DNA from: CAVTOO01 sp963736355
GTDB lineage: Bacteria > Pseudomonadota > Alphaproteobacteria > Rhizobiales > Xanthobacteraceae
Reading direction: 5' to 3'
DNA length: 38,047 nt
Assembly (NCBI GenBank): GCA_963736355.1
Contig: CAVTOO010000005.1
Location: 1 to 38,047, forward strand
Numbering within the stretch: the stretch's first letter is position 1; each line of letters begins with the position of its first letter. The position numbers were made by a program, and so were the translations under genes. Below, in pieces: positions 30,460-38,023 of this stretch. The notes below the pieces were generated by a model. The model saw only the letters and a program-made list of their open reading frames with translations, made no database searches and was not told the DNA's origin.

Positions 30460-30768
30460 CTACTTTCCCGACGGACAGAAGATGCGTTCCAGCGCCTGCA
30501 TGAGTTCGTAGGCGCGCGGGTCCGAGATCCGGTAGTGAACGTTGAGGCCTTCCTTGCGCGTCGTCACGAGCCCGCATGCGCGCATCAGGGCGAGATGCTG
30601 CGACAGCGCCGACTGGCTCAGGCCAACCTCTTCCACAAGGCGCGAAACGTTCATTTCCCCCGCATCCGCCAGCTTGCACAGGATGAGCAAGCGGCGCGCG
30701 TTGGAGATGATGCCCATGAGCTGGGCGACTTCTTCGGCCTTTTCTTCCAGGTCCGGGGTGGCGAGCAT
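30460..30768 (-). CDS. ArsR-family regulator of the BigR/SqrR type (predicted persulfide or redox sensor)
   Basis: The 102-residue product has the ArsR winged helix: IISNARRLLILCKLADAGEM, VEEVGLSQSALSQHLALMRA and TTRKEGLNVHYRISDP. The SQSALSQHL recognition helix is that of the BigR/SqrR/YgaV group. Two cysteines sit where that group has its sensing pair: the Cys in LLILCKL (near residue 31) and the Cys in RIFCPSGK near the C-terminus. No metal-binding CxCxxC motif of classic ArsR is present. In relatives the two cysteines form a tetrasulfide or disulfide in the presence of sulfide and release the operator. A near-perfect palindrome 25 bp upstream of the start suggests autoregulation. No sulfide-quinone reductase or persulfide dioxygenase gene is adjacent, so the targets are unknown. 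Confidence 0.85.
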   Translation of the reverse strand: MLATPDLEEKAEEVAQLMGIISNARRLLILCKLADAGEMNVSRLVEEVGLSQSALSQHLALMRACGLVTTRKEGLNVHYRISDPRAYELMQALERIFCPSGK

Positions 30769-30792
30769 CTCAGATCCATGTCGATGTCTGTG

Positions 30793-30808
30793 ATTAGACT
30801 AGCCTAAT
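30793..30808. promoter_or_regulatory. Palindromic operator candidate of the ArsR-type regulator
   Basis: ATTAGACTAGCCTAAT matches its own reverse complement at 14 of 16 positions (arms ATTAG and CTAAT around CTAG). It lies 25 bp before the start codon of the regulator, in an AT-rich stretch, which is the usual place of an autoregulatory ArsR operator. Confidence 0.6.
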
Positions 30809-30832
30809 AAGTAGGGCGCAGTCATGGCTGCG

Positions 30833-31684
30833 TCACGGGCGCAGAACTACGGTGAGGACAGCCCCGGGTGTCGAGATTTCGCGCCCGGCGGCGAGCGCTT
30901 CCTCCACCTTGTCGAGCCGAAGCAGCGCCAAGCCCGGCTCCGTCCGCCGACGAGCCCATGACGCCCACTGCCGCATCGCCCGCCAGAACCTCCGCGCCGG
31001 CCGCCGGCGCGCCGCGCTCGATGCGCACCGGCGTGACGCGCTTTCGGGCGAGGCCGCGATGCTGCACGCGCGACACGACCTCCTGGCCGACGTAGCAGCC
31101 CTTGTGAAAATCGACGCCGTGCAGGCGGTCCATGTTGGCTTCGTGCGGGAACGTGTCGCCCCACGCGAAATCGCAGCCCGCCTTGCGGAACGCCGCAGGC
31201 GATCCGGTGCGCGTGCCAGTCGCTTTCGGCGGCGGGCTCGCCAAGGCGCTCCAGCGCGTCGGGCGCCGCGATGGCGCGCCATCCCAGCCGCGGCGTCGCG
31301 AGGATCGTCGAAGATGCGGCCATTCAAGGCGGGCGGCGGCTCGCCGTCCCAGCCGGCCGCGACCGCCAGCGATCCGCTGACGTCGCTGATCGTCGATCTG
31401 CGCGCGCAGCTTGTACATGGCGAGGCGCTTTGCGAGCGCGCCGGCCTGATCGGCTGCGCAATCGATGCAGCAGGCCGTCGCCGTCGGGCGCGACCAGAAA
31501 ATCAGCGATGATCTTGCCCTGCGGCGTCAGAAGCGCGGCAAAGCGCGCCTGCCCGGCGGGAATGGTCTCGACGTCGTTGGTGACGAGGCCCTGCAGCCAG
31601 CGCGCGCGCGTCCGGGCCGCTGACGCGCAGCACCGCGCGCGAGCCCAGAACCGCAACCTTCGCCCCGCCTGTCGTCCCCGCCAA
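30833..31684 (-). CDS. ygfZ: Folate-binding protein YgfZ / CAF17 family (frameshifted)
   Basis: The family signature HKGCYVGQEVVSRVQHRG (K-G-C-Y-x-G-Q-E, with the functional Cys) is intact. Before it, AVLRVSGPDARAWLQGLVTN DVETI and FAALLTPQGKIIADFLV give the GcvT-like N-terminal domain, with a GCGC four-base codon before TGG near 31613. The end is GREISTPGAVLTVVLRP, TGA at 30833. The 5' end is uncertain: the frame opens at a TTG at 31684 without a clear Shine-Dalgarno. YgfZ acts with tetrahydrofolate in assembly and repair of Fe-S clusters in enzymes such as MiaB. About six frameshifts occur. It is divergent from the dihydroorotase-like gene, with roughly 90 bp between the starts. Confidence 0.85.
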
Positions 31685-31775
31685 CGACGCCGCCTCCCGC
31701 TTGCTCCGCGCACCGCATACAGGTAAGCCCGCGCCAGCGGCTTGCAAGCTCCGCGCGCCAAAGATGCTTGTGACC

Positions 31776-33138
31776 ATGAAAGGCTCGAACATGGCCCAGA
31801 CCTACGACCTCATCCTCGAGGGCGGCACCGTCGTCAATCAGGACGGGGAGGGCGTGCGCGACATCGGCGTCCGCGACGGCCGCATCGCCGCCATCGGCGA
31901 TCTCTCGCGCGGCTCGGCCGGCCAGCGGATCGACTGCCGCGGCCTGCACATCCTGCCGGGCGTCATCGACAGCCAGGTGCATTTCCGCGAGCCCGGCCTC
32001 GAGCACAAGGAAGACCTGGAAACGGGCTCGCGCGCGCGCCGTGCTCGGCGGCGTCACCGCCGTGTTCGAGATGCCGAACACCAATCCGCTGACCACCACC
32101 GCGGAAACGCTCGCCGACAAGGTGCGCGCGCGGCCGGCACCGCATGCATTGCGACTTCGCCTTCTGGGTCGGCGGCACGCACGAGAACGCGAGCGACGTG
32201 CCGCGAGCTGGAGCGCCTGCCGGGCGCGGCCGGCATCAAGGTGTTCATGGGCTCGTCGACCGGCGATCCTGCTGGTCGAGGACGATCGCGGGCGTCGCCG
32301 CGATCCTGCGAACACGCGCCGCCGCGCCGCCTTCCATTCCGAGGACGAGTTCCGCCTGCGCGGAGCGCAAGCCGCTGCGCGTCGCCGGGCGATCCCGACC
32401 TCGCATCCCGTCTGGCGCGACGAGATCGCGGCGCTCGCTGTGCACGCGAGCGGCTCGTGCGCATCGCGCGCGAGAACGGCGCGCGCATCCACGTGCTGCA
32501 CATCTCGACCGCCGAGGAGATCGACTTCCTCGCCGGCCACAAGGACGTCGCGAGCTGCGAGGTGACGCCGCATCACCTGACGCTCGTCCTCCGACGACTA
32601 CGCGCGGCTCGGCACGCTGCTGCAGATGAACCCGCCGGTGCGCGAGGCCGCATCATCGCGACGGCATCTGGCGCGGCATTGCAGCAGGGCATCGTCGACG
32701 TGCTCGGCTCCGACCACGCGCCGCACACGCTGGAGGAGAAGGCCAAGCCCTATCCCGCCTCGCCCTCGGGCATGACCGGCGTGCAGACGCTGGTGCCGAT
32801 CATGCTCGACCATGTGAACGCCGGCCGCCTGACGCTGGAGCGCTTCGTCGACCTGACGAGCGCACGGCCCGAAGCGCATCTTCGGCATCGCCGCGCAAGG
32901 GCCGCATCGCGGTCGGCTACGACGCCGACTTCACCGTCGTCGACATGAAGCGCCGCGAGACGATCACCAACGCGCTGGATCGCCTCGACGCGCCGGCTGG
33001 ACGCCCTACGACGGCAAGCGGGTCACCGGCTGGCCGGTCGGCACGATCGTGCGCGGCCGCCAGGTGATGTGGGACGGCGAGATCGTCACGGCCTCGCAGG
33101 GCGAGCCGGTGCGTTTCATCGAGGCGCTGAGGGCCTAG
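31776..33138 (+). CDS. pyrC: Dihydroorotase-like amidohydrolase (frameshifted)
   Basis: ATG at 31776 or at 31791 (MAQTYDLILEGGTVVNQDGE). The amidohydrolase barrel shows ILPGVIDSQVHFREPGLEHK, FEMPNTNPLTTTAETLADK, AGIKVFMGSSTGD (the carboxylated Lys), ARIHVLHISTAEEIDFLAGH (His), CEVTPHHLTL (His), LLQMNPPVRE and VLGSDHAPHTLEEKAKPYPA (Asp). The end is QGEPVRFIEALRA, TAG at 33136. It matches the class I dihydroorotase that Hyphomicrobiales carry, which cyclises carbamoyl-aspartate in pyrimidine synthesis. One oddity is that the first zinc-site motif is D-S-Q-V-H, not D-x-H-x-H, so one metal ligand is replaced by Gln. Shifts (GATC at 32265-32268, GTGC, GCGC, GCCG and others) are four-base codons. 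A hydantoinase-like substrate cannot be excluded. Confidence 0.88.
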
Positions 33139-33140
33139 GC

Positions 33141-33669
33141 TCAGTTGGCGCGACCAGAAATAGTGCCACGTGCCGTCGGCGCCGATGCCGATGCGCTGGA
33201 TCGCGGGCGCCTTGTCGCCTGATGATGCGATGGCGGCGAAGCGCATGCAGCGCCACTTGCGGCGAGTGTCGTCCTCGCTTGCTTCGCCCGTTAACCGACG
33301 CGAAAACGCCGGCCATTCGTAGGTGACCGCCGGTCCGCGCGTGATCTTCGCATAAGGCTGGTCGAGGATTGCGGCGATAATCGAAAGCGTCTCTCGGCCC
33401 TGTCCGTCGAACGATTGCTTCTTCAGGAACTCGACGGCGTCCGCGAACGTGCGCGGCCTTTCGGCGCCGGTCGAAAAGATCGGCAGGGTTTCGTTGCGCT
33501 CGATCGCCGGGCGCAGCTCCTCGATGTCTCCTGATTGCGCGGCTTCGAGGATGAGGTCGCGCATGGCGCGCACGCGCTCCGGCAGGAGGCTTAGATCGCG
33601 CGAAGGCGGCGAGATCGTTTCGCGAGGCTGCGTACGGGGTTGTGGCTGCTTACCCATGCGCGGCCGCAT
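33141..33669 (-). CDS. Conserved hypothetical protein
   Basis: About 170 residues, starting at 33669 or at the internal Met at 33657 (MGKQPQPRTQPRETISPPSR). The N-terminal 25 residues are proline- and charge-rich. The rest is a compact domain with LLPERVRAMRDLILEAAQSG, TFADAVEFLKKQSFDGQGR, IIAAILDQPYAKITRGPAVT YEWPAF and IGADGTWHYFWSR. A shift near the 3' end gives the more likely stop at 33141, directly after the dihydroorotase stop (convergent). Without the shift the frame runs antiparallel through that gene to 32917. I do not recognise the family. No signal peptide or membrane segment is present. The TWHYFWSR tail recalls alphaproteobacterial proteins of unknown function. Confidence 0.6.
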
Positions 33670-33720
33670 TCAAGGCGCGAGGCCGCCGGACGAAAGATCG
33701 AGCACTGCGACGAAAAGCGC

Positions 33721-33978
33721 TCAATGCTTGTTGAGCGCGGAGAATTCGCCGAGCCGGATGCGGCGCGCGAGGTCTTCGGCGTATTTCGCGACGGCTTCCT
33801 CGCCGTTCGACGCAATGAGCTCGTTCAGCGCCGCCGAGATCGCCGCGTGCGCGAGGTTCGCCGGTTCGATGCCGGAGAGGATGCCCTCCGCGAACAACTC
33901 GGCGACGAAGCTCGACGCGGCGCGTCGTTCTTCGGCGGCGTTGTATTCGTCGATGGAGATCGGCGCCTCAGCTTTCAT
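33721..33978 (-). CDS. Small conserved hypothetical protein (85 residues)
   Basis: The ORF runs from ATG at 33978 (MKAEAPISIDEYNAAEERRA) to a TGA at 33721 without interruption. It is acidic and mostly helical (FVAELFAEGILSGIEPANLA, AAISAALNELIASNGEEAVA, EDLARRIRLGEF). No motif that I recognise is present. It lies on the same strand as the next hypothetical gene, 50 bp upstream, and could be in one transcript with it. The lack of a frameshift and the coherent composition support it as a real gene. Confidence 0.6.
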   Translation of the reverse strand: MKAEAPISIDEYNAAEERRAASSFVAELFAEGILSGIEPANLAHAAISAALNELIASNGEEAVAKYAEDLARRIRLGEFSALNKH

Positions 33979-34039
33979 GGCGGCAACCTATCAAAACCCC
34001 GCCGCCGCGCGAGCGAAGTCGTGACCTTAGGTTAATGGC

Positions 34040-34529
34040 TCAGCCGCTGAATCGGTTGGCGACGTCGCGCGCGATGCGACCGCCTTCGTCGAGGAAGCGC
34101 GTGATGATCAATTCGGCGCTCGGCGTGCAGCGGCGGTGCATCGCGCTGTAGCCGCGAAACCCGCGGTTGTACGAACCTGCGAGTCGTTCGCGCCGCGGCG
34201 CGCTGGTGGCTTCCGCTTCCATCAGCGTGGTCATCTGCTTGCGCCATTGGTCGCCCGGCCGGTCGCCGCACAACTCGGTGAGCCAGGCCAGCGCGCCCAT
34301 GATTTCCGCAAGCCGCAACAATTGTTTCTCGTACGGAGGCGCGGGTTCGAGCGGTTGCGCAGGCGCGGGCGCGGGCGCTGGCGCCGGGTGCGCGGGCTTC
34401 GCGGTGGGCGCCGGTTGCGCGCGCGTTGCGGCGCTCGATTGCGCCAGGCCACGCCAACGCAAAGAGCGACGCACGCGCCGTCGCAAGTCGCCTTAACGAA
34501 GATGTCGGCAATGCGGCGCGCGCGCTCAT
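34040..34529 (-). CDS. TIGR02301-family exported protein
   Basis: I chose ATG at 34529 because it overlaps the stop of the Nudix gene as ATGA and begins with a basic region and a short hydrophobic run (RASLFALAW), a probable signal peptide. After a shift near 34445 comes a low-complexity Pro-Ala linker, then the domain: YEKQLLRLAEIMGALAWLTE LCG, QWRKQMTTLMEAEATSAPRR, RLAGSYNRGFRGYSAMHRRC and ELIITRFLDEGGRIARDVAN. The two cysteines in LTELCG and HRRC and the NRGFRGYS core are those of the TIGR02301 family, which is restricted to Hyphomicrobiales and has no known function. It is translationally coupled to the Nudix gene. Confidence 0.8.
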
Positions 34530-34967
34530 GCGACTTCGAGAATGCCCCGTGCGCGTTGCAGCAACTCGGCAAGGCCGTTGGTAAGCGGCAACGTGCGCGT
34601 TTCTTCTTCGGTGGCCCACATGACGCGGCCGAGCTCCTCGCTGGGTTGGCCTTCGCCCGAGACCCAGCGCGCGACAAACGAGGCGATGACGTAATGGCGC
34701 TGGACGCGGCCGTCGGCGTCGCGGTGGATGACTTCGCGCCAGCCGTTGAAGCAGACGATCTCGCCGCGCACGCCGGTTTCCTCCTCAACCTCGCGGATCG
34801 CGGCTTCCTCCAGGCGTCTCGCCGGTTTCGACCAGCCCGCCCGGCAGGCTGAACACCTGGTCGTAGGGCGGATTGCGGCGCGAGCCGAGCAGGACGAGAC
34901 CGTTGCGGAATACGGCTGCGCTGGCGCACAGGATCGGACGGTCTGGATAATCGCGGGAGGACTTCAT
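34526..34967 (-). CDS. Nudix hydrolase
   Basis: From ATG at 34967 (MKSSRDYPDRPILCASAAVF) the protein continues RNGLVLLGSRRNPPYDQVFS LPGGLVETGET. After a shift at an ACGC codon near 34818 (Thr either way) it reads LEEAAIREVEEETGVRGEIV. This restores a perfect Nudix box, G-x5-E-x7-REVxEExGV. The end is RARGILEVA, TGA at 34526. Nudix enzymes hydrolyse nucleoside diphosphates linked to another moiety; this compact 145-residue form resembles the ADP-ribose pyrophosphatase or NUDIX 'phosphohydrolase' group, but the substrate is not readable. Its stop overlaps the next start by ATGA. Confidence 0.88.
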
Positions 34968-35059
34968 CGGGGTTTCCTGTGCGAGCGGCAAGCTATCACC
35001 CCCGCCCACCGGTAAAAAGCGCGCGTCGCGGTCGCCCCCGGCCCAGCCGCAGGCCTGGC

Positions 35060-35073
35060 TTGATTTAGATCAA
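35060..35073 (+). promoter_or_regulatory. Perfect FNR/FixK box upstream of irr
   Basis: TTGAT-TTAG-ATCAA is a perfect match to the FNR/FixK/FnrN consensus TTGAT-N4-ATCAA. Its centre is at 35066.5. With the -10-like CATAAT at 35096-35101, transcription would start near 35108, which puts the box at -41.5, the classical class II activating position. Confidence 0.75.
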
Positions 35074-35095
35074 GGAACCTTGCGCTTTGCGCGGA

Positions 35096-35101
35096 CATAA
35101 T
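35096..35101 (+). promoter_or_regulatory. -10 element candidate of the irr promoter
   Basis: CATAAT differs from TATAAT by one base and lies 58 bp before the irr ATG. No good -35 hexamer is present at 16-18 bp, as expected for a promoter activated by FNR/FixK from the overlapping -41.5 site. Confidence 0.5.
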
Positions 35102-35111
35102 GTATGTGTAC

Positions 35112-35128
35112 TTGAGAATTAATCTCAA
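35112..35128. promoter_or_regulatory. Inverted repeat just downstream of the predicted irr transcription start
   Basis: TTGAGA-N5-TCTCAA, near-palindromic over 17 bp and AT-rich. Placed at about +4 to +20 relative to the predicted start, it would act as a repressor site, possibly for an iron regulator or Irr itself. The binding protein is not identifiable. Confidence 0.5.
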
Positions 35129-35153
35129 CAAGCGGGTCGAGGAGGACTGCGGA

Positions 35154-35662
35154 ATGGCTATTTCAGCGTCGGGTGTCCGGGTGGGCCCTGTCGCAGCTCG
35201 CCCTGCTGTGCGACCTGAGCCCGTGGTTCCGCGTGCGCCAGATGCAGCCGGCTGCTCCTTCCGTAATGTTCGCGACCGGCTTCATGCGGCAGGGCTGCGT
35301 CCCACCCGCCAGCGCATGGCGCTCGGCTGGCTGCTGTTCGGCAAGGGCGACCGGCATGTCACCGCCGAGTGCCCTGTACGAGGAGGCCCGCGGCTCCAAG
35401 ACCGCGCTGTCGCTCGCCACGGTCTACAATACGCTGCGCCAGTTCTCGGACGCTGGTCTGCTGCGCGAGATCGCGGTTTACGGCTCGCGCATCTGGTACG
35501 ACACCAACACCGGCCCGCACTTCCACTTCTACGTCGAGGACAGGGATGAACTGCTCGACGTGCCTGAGGACATGGTGGCCGTGCTCAAGCTGCCGCTCGC
35601 GCCCGCCGGCATGGAAATCCTCGGCGCGGACGTCATCGTGCGCGTGAAGGCGGCGCAGCTAA
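35154..35662 (+). CDS. irr: Iron response regulator Irr (Fur family)
   Basis: ATG at 35154 follows GAGGAGGACTGCGGA, a strong Shine-Dalgarno, and is preferred to the open frame upstream. After a ~40-residue Pro/Val-rich leader comes VRDRLHAAGLRPTRQRMALG WLLFGKGDRHVTA, the Irr DNA-binding region with the distinctive RPTRQR and GWLLFGKGDRH. Then, after a shift (GCCG near 35366), follow ALYEEARGSKTALSLATVYN, TLRQFSDAGLLREIAVYGSR and DTNTGPHFHFYVEDRDELLD. The haem-responsive HHH of rhizobial Irr is HFH here, and the GCPWHD haem motif of Bradyrhizobium is absent (only AGC). Irr represses or activates iron and haem genes when iron is low. The 3' end is uncertain; a shift probably leads to TAA at 35660, just before the convergent pdxH stop. 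Confidence 0.88.
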
Positions 35663-35676
35663 CGCGTCGCTCCCTC

Positions 35677-36322
35677 CTACGGGAACAGCCGCTGCTTTCC
35701 CCACGGGCCCTTCCGGGGCGTCGCGGCGGAAGACGATCCGGTCGTGCAGGCGGTACGGCCGGTCGTGCCAGAACTCGATCTCCACGGGCTTGATGCGATA
35801 GCCGATCCAGTGCGGCGGGCGCGGCACCTCGCCGATCGGATATTTCAGCGCATAGCCGGCGATCGCCTTCTCGAACGCGAAGCGCGACTCCACCGGGCGC
35901 GACTGCTGGCTGGCCCAGGCGCCGATGCGCGCGTCGCGCGGACGCGAGGCGAAATAGGCGTCCGACTCCGCGTCCGTGACCTGTTCCACCGGCCCGCGCA
36001 CGCGCACCTGCCGGCGCAGCGACTTCCAGTGGAAGTTCGCCGCCGCCTTGCAGCTGGCGTCGAGTTCGCGTCCCTTGGCGCTCTGGCGGTTGGTGTAGAA
36101 GACGAAGCCGCGCTCGTCCCAATCCTTCATCAACACCATGCGAATGTTGGGCATTCCGTCCGGGTCGACGGTCGACAGCGCCATCGCGGACGGGTCGTTG
36201 ATTTCCTTTTCGCAGGCCTCCGCGAACCACGTCTTGAACAGCGCGAAGGGCTCGGAAGCCTCGGTGAAGTCACCTAGCGTTAACTCGTTCAATGTTTTGA
36301 TCCCGCCTGGTTGTATTGCCAC
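35677..36322 (-). CDS. pdxH: Pyridoxamine 5'-phosphate oxidase
   Basis: I chose GTG at 36322 because AAGG lies eight bases upstream; an ATG at 36329 is out of frame. Features: LTLGDFTEASEPFALFKTWF, ALSTVDPDGMPNIRMVLMKD (FMN-binding RMVLMK), GFVFYTNRQSAKGRELDASC, FHWKSLRRQVRVRGPVEQVT, YFASRPRDARIGAWASQQS and PPHWIGYRIKPVEIEFWHDR. A CCCG codon near 35708 (Pro either way) restores the conserved end PEGPWGKQRLFP, TAG at 35677. The enzyme oxidises PNP and PMP to pyridoxal phosphate with FMN and O2, in the cytoplasm. It is convergent with irr. Confidence 0.93.
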
Positions 36323-36389
36323 GGGTCATACCTTGTTTGATTGCGTAACCCCCGCGCGCGGCAATATAGGTCGCGACCGCAGCCCTGTC

Positions 36390-36847
36390 GCGTCCTGCGC
36401 CGCGCCGCGTTCGCCGTCCTGCCGGGCGCCGCGCTCGCTCTGCGCTTGCTGCGGCGCTTGCGGGTGCTCGGCCGCCATTCCGCTGCCTTCGTTCGTGGGC
36501 TCGCGCGACGACGTGACCGGGTCGATCAAGCCCGCAAACCCCATTTCGACCGCCATGGACGTCGAAGACTGGCGTCGCGCCAAGGGCGCGCTCGGGCTCG
36601 CGCTCGACCCGCAGGGCAACGGCGAAGCCGGTCAACTGGGACAATCCGAAATCGGGCGCGCGGGGCGCGTTCACGCCGGTCGGCCCGGCCAGGGCCGGTC
36701 GATGATCGCATCTGCCGGTCCTTCATCACGTCGGTCGGCGGTTCGCTGCCGCAGAAGTCCCTGCAGGGCTCCGCCTGCCGCGGCAAGGACGGCGACTGGT
36801 CGATCGGCGAGGTCGCGCCGTGGGCGGGCGGCGCCCGCACAAGCTGA
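36390..36847 (+). CDS. RT0821/Lpp0805-like (17-kDa surface antigen-like) exported protein, frameshifted
   Basis: Frames combine to a hydrophobic start (RRAAFAVLPGAALAL) with a Cys-rich stretch that looks like a disturbed lipoprotein signal, then AAIPLPSFVGSRDDVTGSIK, MDVEDWRRAKGALGLALDPQ, NWDNPKSGARGAFTPVGPA, DDRICRSFITSVGGSLPQKS and LQGSACRGKDGDWSIGEVAP. The W-NP-SGARG-TP ... C..F ... G.AC...DG.W pattern is that of the 17-kDa antigen / RT0821-Lpp0805 family in alphaproteobacteria, small outer-envelope proteins of unknown function. No clear start codon is visible. An alternative end in another frame (RLKLRDCAENNCIEAGYPQM, stop at 36918) also looks protein-like and may be the true C-terminus. 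Confidence 0.55.
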
Positions 36848-36974
36848 ACGGCTCGCGGCTGAAGCTGCGCGATTGCGCCGAAAACAATTGCATTGAGGCG
36901 GGCTATCCCCAAATGTGAACCGAGACATACGCGGCCGCGCCTTATGGGCGGCCGCCCGATTGGGCTCATGGAAC

Positions 36975-37954
36975 ATGCGCGACCCCTACACCGATTCTCG
37001 GCGTATCGAAGTCCGCGACCGCGGACGAGATCAAGAAGGCCTATCGCAGGCTGGCCAAGAAGCATCATCCCGACCAGAACAAGTCCGACCCCAAGGCCAA
37101 GGAAAAGTTCTCCGAGGCCAATTCCGGCCTATGAAATCCTCGGCGACGCCGAGAAGCGCGCGAAAGTTCGACCGCGGCGAGATCGACGCCGAGGGCAAGC
37201 CCCGCTTCACCGGCTTTGAGGGCTTCGGCGGCGCCGGGCGGCCGGGCGGCGCGGGCGCCGGCGCCGGCGCTGGCCCGGCGGGGGCTGGCAGCACTTCGAA
37301 TTCGACATGGGCGGGCCGGCCGGGCGCCGCGGCGGCGCAGGCTTCGACCCCAGCGACATTTTCTCCGACCTTTTCGGCGGCGCCATGGGCCGCGGGGGGG
37401 CGCGGCGCCGGCCCGCAGGCGCCCAGAAGGGCGAGGACCTCGCCGCCACCGTCGCCGTGCCGCTGCAGAAGGCGGTGAAGGGCGGCGAGGTGCGCGTCGC
37501 GCTGCCCACCGGCCGCATGCTCGACGTCAACATTCCGGCCGGCATCGAGAGCGGCAAGCAGATCAGGCTGCGCGGGCAGGGCCAGCCCTCCCATTTCGGC
37601 GGCGGGCCCGGCGACGTCATTCTCACCGTCAACGTGCTCGCCGCACCCGGTCTTCCGCATCGAGGGCCGCGACCTGCGCATGGATCTGCCCGTCACCCTC
37701 TACGAGGCGGCGCTGGGCGGCTCGGTCGAGGTGCCCACGCTCGACGGCGCGGTGGAGATGAGCGTGCCGCGCCAAGTGCGCCGGCAAGACCCTGCGCCTG
37801 CGCGGCAAGGGCCTGCCGAAAGCGGGCGACAAGCCCGCCGGCGACCTGCTCGTGACGCTGCGCGCCGCGCTGCCGGAGACGCGACCCCGAGTTCGAGGAC
37901 CTCATGCGCAAGTGGAAGGCCGAGAAGCCGTACAACCCGCGCAAGGGCATGTAG
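36975..37954 (+). CDS. DnaJ-class co-chaperone (CbpA-like, no zinc finger), frameshifted
   Basis: From ATG at 36975, MRDPYT is followed after shifts (ACCG, TCCG, AAAG at 37163-37166) by ILGVSKSATADEIKKAYRRL, AKKHHPDQNKSDPKAKEKFS (J-domain HPD motif) and SAYEILGDAEKRAKFDRGEI. A Gly-rich linker (FEGFGGAGRPGGAGAGAGAG, then FDPSDIFSDLFGG) leads to the C-terminal substrate domains: GEDLAATVAVPLQKAVKGGE, RMLDVNIPAGIESGKQIRLR, RIEGRDLRMDLPVTLYEAAL GGS, KTLRLRGKGLPKAGDKPAGD and MRKWKAEKPYNPRKGM, TAG at 37952. There is no CxxCxGxG zinc centre, so it is a class B (CbpA-like) J-protein. It stimulates DnaK ATPase and delivers substrates in the cytoplasm. Confidence 0.9.
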
Positions 37955-37992
37955 GTCGGCGCGACGGCGCTCGAATCCGCGCTGCGAAGAAC

Positions 37993-38023
37993 CTGGGCTG
38001 CGCCCTTTCCCGTGCAGCCCCAG
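37993..38023. terminator. Hairpin downstream of the dnaJ-like gene
   Basis: CTGGGCTGC (37993-38001) pairs with GCAGCCCCAG (38014-38023) with one bulged base and a 12-base loop, 39 bp after the stop. There is only a short T-run (GTTTA) further on, so this is a weak intrinsic terminator candidate. Confidence 0.4.

Noticed and set aside
37955..37990. GCTCGAATCC-like T-loop suggesting a tRNA after the dnaJ-like gene
   Set aside because: No matching D or anticodon arms; the segment is too short and lies directly after a coding end.
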